Assembly: GCA_947176545.1 (NCBI GenBank)
Contig: CAMWRB010000065.1
Span: 1 to 6,881, forward strand
DNA length: 6,881 nt
Reading direction: 5' to 3'
Source: an uncultured Porphyromonadaceae bacterium
GTDB lineage: Bacteria; Bacteroidota; Bacteroidia; Bacteroidales; Muribaculaceae
In this document: positions 1-5,854 of the stretch, one piece after another
Numbering within the stretch: position 1 is the first letter of the stretch
How the letters are laid out: each line of letters opens with the position of its first letter
Position numbers and translations under genes: made by a program
The notes under the pieces: model-generated
Database searches by the model: none
Seen by the model: the letters and a program-made list of their open reading frames with translations, nothing else
Told to the model about the DNA's origin: nothing

Positions 1-410
1 TTCATCTTGATACCTATATCCACACCCTTGTGCATACGTCCGAACTTGGCACGATAACCATAGTTGGATGTGAGACGACCTTTGTGAGGGATACAGAAGT
101 TGGTGACGTCAATAACTGCAGAGTTGGGTACGTCAGACTCCTTGAATGGATTGACACGGCGAGAGTTCCAACCCTCATTGTAAATATCAAGCTCCGGTTC
201 AAGGTCATCAATAAGGTCTACGAATGTAGATTTCTCTACAAGACGTATTTGGTCCTTACTCGAAGATTGGTTTGCAAGCAACTGCTTGTGAGCCTGTGAG
301 TGAGGATTTCGGCTTTTAGTGGTCTGTGCATCTAATGTGCCTACGCAAGAAGCGAGACAAAGTATGGCAAGACCAAATTTCTTTATGTTTTGTAAGCAAT
401 TCATAATCAT
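1..410 (-). CDS. M23-family (lysostaphin-type) peptidase, N-terminal part, truncated by window edge
   Basis: This is the N-terminal 136 residues of a likely secreted or lipid-anchored zinc endopeptidase that cuts peptidoglycan cross-bridges; the rest lies beyond base 1. Residues 10-29 form a signal sequence (KKFGLAILCLASC then LDAQ), with a possible lipobox ending at Cys22; cleavage after Ala28 by signal peptidase I is the alternative. A polar stretch of about 75 residues follows. The M23 domain then begins near residue 107, with TSNYGYR and MHKGVDIGI. His127 and Asp131 in the HxxxD motif are the expected first two zinc ligands; the later HxH ligand cannot be seen. The start is the ATG at 410-408, whose last two bases are shared with the ndk TGA, giving an ATGA overlap; a second in-frame ATG at 404-402 is possible. 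It is almost certainly co-transcribed with ndk. No LysM domain lies in the visible part. Confidence 0.8.
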   Translation of the reverse strand, partial: MIMNCLQNIKKFGLAILCLASCVGTLDAQTTKSRNPHSQAHKQLLANQSSSKDQIRLVEKSTFVDLIDDLEPELDIYNEGWNSRRVNPFKESDVPNSAVIDVTNFCIPHKGRLTSNYGYRAKFGRMHKGVDIGIKM

Positions 411-871
411 TTCAATTCATCATCACCGTAGAAGAAACTTATATTGGAGGGAGTGTAGTCGAAAATTTCTTCCGGCTTGAAGAATCTGTTAAGCTCTAAG
501 ATAGCATTTTCGACGCTGTCGGATGCGTGGATGATATTGGCCTGACCGCTCAGACAGAAGTCTCCGCGGAGTGTGCCGGGAGCGGCATTGCGACCATTGG
601 TGACTCCGGTCATGGTCCGGAAAACGCTGACAGCCTCTACACCCTTCAGGCACATAACGATGACAGGTGATGCCGTCATGGATTCTACAATGGATGGGAA
701 GAAAGGCTTGTCAACCAGATGGGCGTAATGCTCACGAAGAATATTCTCATCGAGTTGCATCATTTTCATACCGGTGATAATAAATCCGCGGTCTTCAATT
801 CTGCTAATGATTTTGCCGATGAGGCGACGTTCTACTGCCGAAGGCTTAAGGATGACAAGTGTCTGCTCCAT
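407..871 (-). CDS. ndk: Nucleoside diphosphate kinase
   Basis: Ndk is a cytoplasmic enzyme that moves the gamma-phosphate of ATP onto NDPs through a phosphohistidine, balancing NTP and dNTP pools. The 154-residue product is full length; bacterial Ndk proteins are usually about 140-155 residues. Nucleotide and catalytic residues match the human Nm23 set with a constant offset of three: Lys9, Tyr49, Arg85, Thr91, Arg102, Asn112 and the phosphorylated His115. They sit in the motifs TNGRNAAPGTLRGDF and NIIHASDSVE; the usual HGSDS is HASDS here. The C-terminal PEEIFDY is also typical. The ATG start is at 871, and a TAnnTTTG-type -7 box lies about 80 bp upstream. The stop codon overlaps the start of the M23 peptidase gene, so the two are probably translationally coupled. 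Nothing suggests decay or transfer. Confidence 0.97.
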   Translation of the reverse strand: MEQTLVILKPSAVERRLIGKIISRIEDRGFIITGMKMMQLDENILREHYAHLVDKPFFPSIVESMTASPVIVMCLKGVEAVSVFRTMTGVTNGRNAAPGTLRGDFCLSGQANIIHASDSVENAILELNRFFKPEEIFDYTPSNISFFYGDDELK

Positions 872-950
872 ATCTTGTATTCTTGTGGTGAATGATTTGT
901 TTTTGAGGATTGATTTTAATAAATTCTAACAGATTTTCTCTGTCCACTAT

Positions 951-958
951 CAAAAGTA
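951..958 (-). promoter_or_regulatory. Candidate -7 box for ndk-M23 operon
   Basis: On the minus strand this reads TACTTTTG, an exact fit to the Bacteroidetes -7 consensus TAnnTTTG. It would place the transcription start near 945 and give ndk a leader of about 75 nt. The -33 element is weak: no TTTG lies at the expected distance, only a TTAG around 978. The call rests on the -7 match and position. Confidence 0.4.
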
Positions 959-1098
959 CAAAGAATTTGCTTAGATACCTAATACTGAAAGGTTATTTTT
1001 TGTAAAAATGTCAAAAATCTTTATAAAGAAATTTGTCAATTGTTTGAAAATCAATATATAACATCAAATTATGTTCTATAACATATATTTATATCCCA

Positions 1099-1123
1099 TG
1101 CACACGCTATATTCATGTGTGCA
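1099..1123. repeat. Inverted repeat TGCACAC/GTGTGCA
   Basis: Perfect 7-bp arms at 1099-1105 and 1117-1123 flank an 11-nt spacer. No T-run follows on either strand, so an operator-like site is a better reading than a terminator. A perfect palindrome (CATACGTATG) lies 10 bp downstream at 1134-1143. Function is inferred only from symmetry and position. Confidence 0.35.
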
Positions 1124-1295
1124 AAAATTGTGCCATACGTATGTTAAGATATGTTAATTGATTTTTACCATACTTATTGATAGGATTTTAGAGGGGGAGC
1201 CGTTGCGAATTCTATCTATAATACTGTTTTATATTTCTTATCTAATCGATTGTTACTATGAACTATTTTAATATGAGGTTGTATTACTCATATAG

Positions 1296-1329
1296 GGAAG
1301 AATACACCGGCTAAGTTTGCCGGTCTTCC
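1296..1329 (+). repeat. Bulged hairpin upstream of the MscS-family gene
   Basis: GGAAGA (1296-1301) pairs with TCTTCC (1324-1329), and CCGGC (1307-1311) pairs with GCCGG (1319-1323). This gives 11 base pairs with a 5-nt bulge on the left side and a 7-nt loop. It ends 88 bp before the start codon at 1418. No U-tract follows, so it is not a standard terminator. The loop together with its closing G (1312-1319) reads TAAGTTTG, a -7-like sequence, but no -33 box is properly spaced. It could be a leader RNA structure, an operator, or chance. Confidence 0.4.
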
Positions 1330-1417
1330 ATCAACCGCTATATTCTATATTTATAATCATCCCTTTTTATTATTTTTCGGTTCGTAAGAATCTCTTGAAA
1401 CAATACAATATATAGTT

Positions 1418-2911
1418 ATGATATCATTATTATTACCGCATCTGGTCCGTGAGTCAGCACGCCATGATGTTCCCACGGTTGACTTAAGTTCAGCTACGGA
1501 GAATAATTATTATTCGATAGCGCATGTACTGATGGATGGTGTCGATTGGTTTCTCAAGCTGATAGGACAGGGAGATAATCAGACACTTTTCATCTGGATT
1601 TATTCGGCCGTCGTTCTCGGTATTTCACTTGTAATCGGTTGGGCTGTTCAATGGTTTGTGCTGTTGGTTGTCACCAAATTGTCGAAACATTGGCGCAACG
1701 ACATCTATACCAGACTTACGCAGGCACACTTCTTTACAAAGGCAAGTAGATTTATTCCTGCAATCGTATTTCTTATATTCATACAGTTCACACTGACATC
1801 GAGGGCGACTCTCGCGGCGTGGCTTACTCGTATCACATGGATATATGTCATATATATTGTTGCCAGCGCTCTCTCAACGCTTGCAATGGTTCTCTGGAGT
1901 CATCTCGATGCCCGGGAGAACAAGAAAAAACTCCCGTTGAAGGGATTGGTTCAGCTTATCAAGGGACTTATATGGATTATGGCTGTCATCATAGTAATTG
2001 CCATTTTAGTCAATAAGTCTCCCGGAAGTCTTCTTGCCGGACTCGGAGCCTTTGCTGCCGTTCTGATGTTGGTATTCAAGGATTCGATATTGGGAGTGGT
2101 CGCAGGTGTTCAGTTGTCCGAGAATGACTCTCTTCACGTCGGAGACTGGATAAAGGTTTCGGGGACTGATGCCAACGGTATCGTTACAGAGGTATCGCTG
2201 ACAGCGGTGAAGGTTCAGAATTTTGATAAAACAGTTACAACTGTTCCTCCATATAATCTTGTGTCCGGGAGTTTCACCAATTATCGTCCGATGCAGGAGT
2301 CGGGTACACGTCGTATCCAGCGTTACTATATGATAGACGCTGACAGTATCGTGCCCACCACAGATGAGATGTTATCCGCATTCGCCAAAGTGCCTCTTAT
2401 GGCTGACTGGATAAATAAGAAACTTGCTCAGCGGGCAGCCGGCAAGGTTGAGGATGTAAACAATAGTGAGGGACTTGTGGACGGGTCACTCGACACGAAT
2501 CTGGGCATTTTCCGTGCCTACCTTAAGATGTATCTTGATTCAAGCGAGTATATAGACCATAATGCATCTGTAAGCGAATGTTTTGTTCGAACTCTCGACC
2601 AGACTGCAAACGGTATTCCCCTGCAGATATACTGCTTTACCAATACGTCTAAATGGATTCCGTACGAAGCCATTCAGTCACGTCTGTTTGAGCATATTGC
2701 CATCATGCTTGCCAAGTTCCGTCTATATACATACGAGAATGCATCCGGCCGCGATGAGGTTATCAATGGAGTTTTGGAGGCGGGCGCCAATCCGAACAAG
2801 TATTTCGGCATTCCCTATCCATTCTATGTCACAGGAGGCAATCCTGAAAATCCCGGTGCTGAACCGGCTTCTACTTCGGCTCCGCTATCACCTCAATCAC
2901 CATCCAAATAA
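1418..2911 (+). CDS. MscS-family mechanosensitive ion channel (YbdG-like, miniconductance type)
   Basis: This is an inner-membrane channel that opens under membrane tension and releases solutes on osmotic downshock. Hydrophobic helices are visible near residues 57-84, 111-126, 133-158 and 182-198, followed by the pore-lining helix of the MscS core at about 203-232 (SPGSLLAGLGAFAAVLMLVF, then KDSILGVVAGVQL). The beta domain follows (HVGDWIKV, EVSLTAVKVQNFDKT, VPPYNLVSGSFTNYR), then ESGTRRIQR and a C-terminal alpha/beta domain (NLGIFRAYLKMYL, IYCFTNT). These blocks match E. coli YbdG closely from memory. At 497 residues it is longer than YbdG (about 415). The excess includes roughly 50 polar N-terminal residues and a Pro/Ser/Ala-rich tail at 473-497. 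The ATG at 1418 has no Shine-Dalgarno, and an in-frame Met39 would remove most of the N-terminal extension. It is a single gene, convergent with tnaA. Confidence 0.92.
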   Translation: MISLLLPHLVRESARHDVPTVDLSSATENNYYSIAHVLMDGVDWFLKLIGQGDNQTLFIWIYSAVVLGISLVIGWAVQWFVLLVVTKLSKHWRNDIYTRLTQAHFFTKASRFIPAIVFLIFIQFTLTSRATLAAWLTRITWIYVIYIVASALSTLAMVLWSHLDARENKKKLPLKGLVQLIKGLIWIMAVIIVIAILVNKSPGSLLAGLGAFAAVLMLVFKDSILGVVAGVQLSENDSLHVGDWIKVSGTDANGIVTEVSLTAVKVQNFDKTVTTVPPYNLVSGSFTNYRPMQESGTRRIQRYYMIDADSIVPTTDEMLSAFAKVPLMADWINKKLAQRAAGKVEDVNNSEGLVDGSLDTNLGIFRAYLKMYLDSSEYIDHNASVSECFVRTLDQTANGIPLQIYCFTNTSKWIPYEAIQSRLFEHIAIMLAKFRLYTYENASGRDEVINGVLEAGANPNKYFGIPYPFYVTGGNPENPGAEPASTSAPLSPQSPSK

Positions 2912-2931
2912 CAGGATTTTTCCTGAATATG

Positions 2932-2970
2932 ATGAGAGTCGCCTGACAATTTCTGTCGGGCGACTCTCAT
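2932..2970. terminator. Bidirectional intrinsic-terminator-like hairpin between convergent genes
   Basis: Arms at 2932-2948 and 2954-2970 form a 17-bp stem with one G-T wobble and a 5-nt loop (ATTTC). The stem base is ATGAGAGTCGCC with GGCGACTCTCAT. It lies 20 bp after the channel gene stop and 32 bp after the tnaA stop, serving both transcripts. Neither side has a long U-tract. A smaller 5-bp hairpin (CAGGA/TCCTG, 2912-2925) directly follows the channel gene stop codon. Confidence 0.8.
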
Positions 2971-3002
2971 TAAATATCTGTCAGTTTCAGTGACTATTTG
3001 TA

Positions 3003-4382
3003 TTAGTCAGTGATAGGTTCGAGTTTAACAGTGAAGTGGCGCATCAGCTCAGTTTCCCATACAATCTTGACACCATGTTTGATTTCGTGGCGACGGTCAT
3101 AAACGTTCTTAAGAGCTGCAGCAATAACGTCCATGTGATTGTTGGTGTATGTGCGACGGCAGATGCAGAGACGGAGGAAGTCATTACCACCGAAGCGGTT
3201 TTCACGAGTCACGGGGTCACGGTCAGCAAGGATGTAACCGATTTCACAACCGCGTACGCCGGCCTCACGATAGAGCTCGATAGTAAGTGTCTGAGCGGGG
3301 AACTCCTCCTTGGGTATCTGGTCGAGAACCTTATCAGCGTCGATAAAGACAGCGTGACCACCAACAGGGCGCTGGTAGGGGATACCGTATTCGTCAAGTT
3401 TCTTGGCAAGATATTCAACCTGCTTGATGCGTGTCTCCAGCATGTCAAACTCGGTGTTCTCATCGAGACCTACAGCCAGAGCTGCCATATCGCGGCCGTT
3501 CATACCACCGTATGTCAGGAAGCCTTCGAAAGGAATACAATATTTCTTTGCACCCTCGTACCAATCTTCCCAGCGAGTTGCGATAAAGCCACCCATATTA
3601 ACGAGACCATCCTTTTTGGATGACATTGTCATGCCGTCAGCGAGTGAGAACATTTCACGGCATATTTCCTTGATAGTAGCATCCTTGAACTCCGGCTCAC
3701 GAGTCTTGATGAAATATGCATTCTCAGCGAAACGTGCTGAGTCGAAGATGACACGCTTGCCAAACTTGTCGGCAATACGACGCACACCACGCAGATTTTC
3801 CATTGATACAGGCTGACCACCGGCTGTATTGTTGGTGATTGTGACGATGATGAAAGGAATCTTGTCGGCATTCTCCTCAAGGCACTTCTCAAGCTTGTTG
3901 AGGTCTACGTTACCCTTGAAAGGAACCTCGAGCTGAGTGTCCTTAGCCTCATCAACAGTGCAGTCAACTGCGAATGCCTTGCGGCTCTCGATGTGACCCT
4001 TGGTGGTGTCAAAATGAGAGTTGCCGGGGACGATGTCGCCCTCCTTCACAAGGTGTGAGAAAAGAACATTCTCAGCAGCGCGACCCTGGTGAGTGGGGAT
4101 TACATATTCGAATCCGGTGATACGATTGATGACATCTTTAAGCTCGAAGAATGAGCGTGCACCGGCGTAAGACTCATCACCGGTCATCATAGCTGCCCAC
4201 TGACGGTCAGACATAGCACCTGTACCGGAGTCAGTCAGACAATCGATATAGACATGTTCGGCACGAAGCATGAACACATTGTAACCGGCTTCTTTCAGCC
4301 ATTTTTCACGTTCTTCACGAGTGGATTTGCGAATCGGCTCCACCATCTTGATTTTCCAAGATTCTGCGAAAGGTATTTCCAT
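3003..4382 (-). CDS. tnaA: Tryptophanase (tryptophan indole-lyase)
   Basis: TnaA is a cytoplasmic PLP enzyme that splits L-tryptophan into indole, pyruvate and ammonia. The 459-residue product is full length (E. coli TnaA has 471). Family motifs are TDSGTGAMSD (50-59), PTHQGR (96-101), AGGQPVS (187-193), FDSARFAENAYFIK (213-226) and MSSKKD (253-258), with Lys257 the expected PLP lysine and Asp214 the pyridine-nitrogen partner. The close relative tyrosine phenol-lyase is excluded by three positions. Asp125 in HFDTTKGH replaces its Thr, Ile381 in CEIG replaces its phenol-binding Arg, and His449 in MRHFTVKL replaces its Phe. The start aligns with the E. coli N-terminus. It has its own promoter at 4478-4508. 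No tryptophan permease gene (tnaB) is adjacent, and the leader has no Trp codon in its only short reading frame (4440-4396). Confidence 0.96.
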   Translation of the reverse strand: MEIPFAESWKIKMVEPIRKSTREEREKWLKEAGYNVFMLRAEHVYIDCLTDSGTGAMSDRQWAAMMTGDESYAGARSFFELKDVINRITGFEYVIPTHQGRAAENVLFSHLVKEGDIVPGNSHFDTTKGHIESRKAFAVDCTVDEAKDTQLEVPFKGNVDLNKLEKCLEENADKIPFIIVTITNNTAGGQPVSMENLRGVRRIADKFGKRVIFDSARFAENAYFIKTREPEFKDATIKEICREMFSLADGMTMSSKKDGLVNMGGFIATRWEDWYEGAKKYCIPFEGFLTYGGMNGRDMAALAVGLDENTEFDMLETRIKQVEYLAKKLDEYGIPYQRPVGGHAVFIDADKVLDQIPKEEFPAQTLTIELYREAGVRGCEIGYILADRDPVTRENRFGGNDFLRLCICRRTYTNNHMDVIAAALKNVYDRRHEIKHGVKIVWETELMRHFTVKLEPITD

Positions 4383-4627
4383 GATAAATATTTGGTTAGA
4401 TAAAGATTGTATGTACTTTTACCGTGGAGCAGACTGTCATAAATTATAGTAATCACTCAGTCCGCTCTGTTCATTGGCAAAGTTAAGAAATGAATTTATT
4501 TTATGCAAGATTTATAAAAAATTTTTTTTCACTTTCTTGTCGATTTTATTTCATTCCTCAGATGAACCTTCGTTATTTTACCTCCGATATGCGCTTTGAT
4601 ATTCTTAAGCTCAGATAGTTATGTGCT
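4383..4627. other. Intergenic region upstream of tnaA
   Basis: This 245-bp gap separates the TraB-family gene from tnaA on the same strand. It holds the tnaA promoter (4478-4508), its upstream A/T tract, and a leader of about 88 nt with a 14-codon open frame (4440-4396) ending 13 bp before the tnaA start. A possible weak stem CCGATAT (4584-4590) with ATATCGG (4633-4639) overlaps the end of the TraB-family gene, but no clear terminator for that gene is visible. Confidence 0.6.
4478..4508 (-). promoter_or_regulatory. Promoter of tnaA (Bacteroidetes -33/-7 type)
   Basis: On the minus strand, TTGC at 4508-4505 (-33) is followed about 20 bp later by TAACTTTG at 4485-4478 (-7), matching the primary Bacteroidetes sigma-factor consensus TTTG...TAnnTTTG. 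An A6T8 tract at 4516-4529, just upstream of the -33 box, could act as an UP-like element. Transcription should start near 4470, giving tnaA a leader of about 88 nt. Confidence 0.65.
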
Positions 4628-5512
4628 TTAATATATCGGGGTTATTGTATATCCTTCCTGTGTTAGAAGATTCAGCAAGCCGTTATCTCCCGGCAAGTGC
4701 AATGCACCGCAAACTATCAGAGCCGGCTTGTTCTTTATGGTTTTAATTATGACCGGAGCCCATCTTCGGTTGCGATTATCTATTAACGCATCAACAAATT
4801 CCCGCTCCGTACTCTCTTGCCGGGATATTTCCTGCAGTGTCTGCAAGTCTCTCTGCAGATATGCGCTGTTGAGCTGTTCGGTGAAGTGAGTCACTTTGTC
4901 AGGATTGTCAAGCATTTCGGCCAATGATTCTGCCTGAACAGTCAATGGTTGAAATGTAAAGAGTAGTCTTGCTTGTTCTTCCGGTGTCTCCAGAGGCAGG
5001 ACGGATTGTCCCGTAGACACAGCCACCTCCTGCAGATAGCGGTCTATTTGAAATTCCGGGTCATAATCAGGCATGGTACGTTGAAAGACGGCTACGCTAA
5101 TCAGATTATTGACAGCCATCGGGCGCATGTTGTCGAGGGCATACAGATTAATGCCGGGTATAGGCGCAAGTGCAGTGAATTTTTCATTAAGCCTGTCCAT
5201 TTCCATAGGAGAATAGAGACGGGATAGAGTAGAGTCGGCCGGTGCCAACATATATTTCTGCATTGAATTGACCAAATCAAATTGAGAACCGGTCAAATCC
5301 AATTCACCGATTAATGTCTCTCTACTCTCCATAATCTCCTTAAGATGAGGTATGGAGTCAAGCATTGATTTTGGAGCAAGATGATGAGTGCCAAAAATAT
5401 AACTCGGCTGTTCGAGACCATTGCCGGAAATCTCGTATAACACCTGTGAACGGCATAAATGGCAACTCGTCAAAAATATCAGAGCGAGAGCAAGATATTT
5501 CAAATAAGTCAT
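4628..5512 (-). CDS. TraB/GumN (TIKI-like) family protein, probable lipoprotein
   Basis: The 294-residue product matches the TraB/GumN family (Pfam TraB), whose eukaryotic TIKI relatives are metal-dependent proteases; the bacterial role is mostly unknown. Residues 1-16 are a hydrophobic signal ending in the lipobox LTSC (Cys17), so membrane anchoring after export is likely. Family motifs are the N-terminal GTHH (41-44), the acidic GELDL (69-73), LETPEEQ (174-180), an Arg-rich NRNRRW (246-251) and the C-terminal CGALHLPG with DNGLLNLL (268-283). The two Gly-x-x-His-like motifs and Glu70 are the expected catalytic or metal-binding residues. Length is normal for the family. The ATG at 5512 places the lipobox correctly. 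It diverges from the HU gene over a 65-bp gap and lies upstream of tnaA, which has its own promoter, so an operon with tnaA is unlikely. Substrate is unknown. Confidence 0.88.
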   Translation of the reverse strand: MTYLKYLALALIFLTSCHLCRSQVLYEISGNGLEQPSYIFGTHHLAPKSMLDSIPHLKEIMESRETLIGELDLTGSQFDLVNSMQKYMLAPADSTLSRLYSPMEMDRLNEKFTALAPIPGINLYALDNMRPMAVNNLISVAVFQRTMPDYDPEFQIDRYLQEVAVSTGQSVLPLETPEEQARLLFTFQPLTVQAESLAEMLDNPDKVTHFTEQLNSAYLQRDLQTLQEISRQESTEREFVDALIDNRNRRWAPVIIKTIKNKPALIVCGALHLPGDNGLLNLLTQEGYTITPIY

Positions 5513-5577
5513 AATTTCAGATTTAATTGTGTTATCTATTATGTTAATTGTAGATAAATTTATAAATTTGTGACGAT
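5513..5577. promoter_or_regulatory. Divergent regulatory gap between TraB-family and HU genes
   Basis: This 65-bp gap must drive both the TraB-family gene and the HU operon. It contains a perfect 7-bp inverted repeat TTATCTA/TAGATAA (5532-5538 and 5551-5557, 12-nt spacer), overlapped by a 14-bp palindrome AAATTTATAAATTT (5556-5569). TAAATTTG at 5563-5570 fits the -7 consensus for the HU gene but sits only 7 bp before its ATG and lacks a well-spaced -33 box; if used, the mRNA would be nearly leaderless. No clear promoter for the TraB-family gene was found. Confidence 0.4.
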
Positions 5578-5850
5578 ATGGACAATAAAACGGTTATAGA
5601 AAATTTGTCACAAGAACTTGAAGTGAATAAAGAGGACATCAAGAAGTTGATGTCTGTGTTCTGCAAAGTATTGTCAGACAGATGTATAGAAGGAGATACA
5701 GTAATTGTACCCGGATTCGGGCAATTTGAAGGTCGCAAGAAGATGGAGCGACTGGGAAATCATCCGTCTTCCGGACGACGTATTCTCATACCTCCGAAAT
5801 TGGTTCTTTCTTTCAAACCGTCCGCTATATTAAAATCAAGAATACAGTAG
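5578..5850 (+). CDS. HU/IHF-family DNA-binding protein
   Basis: This is a canonical-length (90 residues) histone-like protein expected to dimerise and bend DNA in the nucleoid. The N-terminal helical half spans residues 1-40, the GFGQF turn lies at 46-50, and the beta arm spans about 52-75. Pro63 in NHPSSG sits exactly at the HU position that intercalates into the minor groove, so DNA bending should be kept. The arm is basic (GRKKMERLG, GRR). The C-terminal SFKPSAILK matches the usual FKxxxxLK ending. The ATG at 5578 has no Shine-Dalgarno, as usual in this phylum. The stop codon is 4 bp before the next gene, a second HU-like protein, so the two form an operon. Whether it makes homodimers or pairs with the neighbour's HU domain cannot be told. 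Confidence 0.93.
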   Translation: MDNKTVIENLSQELEVNKEDIKKLMSVFCKVLSDRCIEGDTVIVPGFGQFEGRKKMERLGNHPSSGRRILIPPKLVLSFKPSAILKSRIQ

Positions 5851-5854
5851 GAAT

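Larger units (their letters stand above)
872..1417. other. AT-rich divergent intergenic region between ndk and the MscS-family gene
   Basis: This 546-bp gap holds no convincing gene and no tRNA. It contains the ndk -7 box (951-958), a cluster of ATGTTA/TAACAT elements (1059-1157), a 7-bp inverted repeat TGCACAC/GTGTGCA (1099-1105 and 1117-1123), a perfect 10-bp palindrome CATACGTATG (1134-1143), and a bulged hairpin (1296-1329) in the likely leader of the downstream gene. The size and number of elements exceed what two simple promoters need, so regulation or a small RNA is possible but unproven. Confidence 0.6.

Noticed and set aside
1099..1123. Intrinsic terminator at the TGCACAC/GTGTGCA inverted repeat
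   Set aside because: No U-tract follows on either strand, and no gene ends nearby.
1071..1157. 28-codon open frame in the ndk/channel intergenic region
   Set aside because: It is short, lies in AT-rich DNA, has no recognisable motif, and overlaps the short repeats described there.
1217..1222. TATAAT as a sigma70-style -10 box for the channel gene
   Set aside because: No -35 element lies at suitable spacing, and Bacteroidales use the TAnnTTTG type.
2583..2993. Second plus-strand frame overlapping the end of the channel gene
   Set aside because: It is an alternate frame over the conserved C-terminal domain and runs into the terminator hairpin.
3036..3623. Plus-strand open frame of 195 codons opposite tnaA
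   Set aside because: It is antisense to a strongly conserved tryptophanase and shows no recognisable domain.
3003..4382. Tyrosine phenol-lyase as the identity of the 459-residue PLP enzyme
   Set aside because: Asp125, Ile381 and His449 match tryptophanase rather than the Thr, Arg and Phe of tyrosine phenol-lyase.
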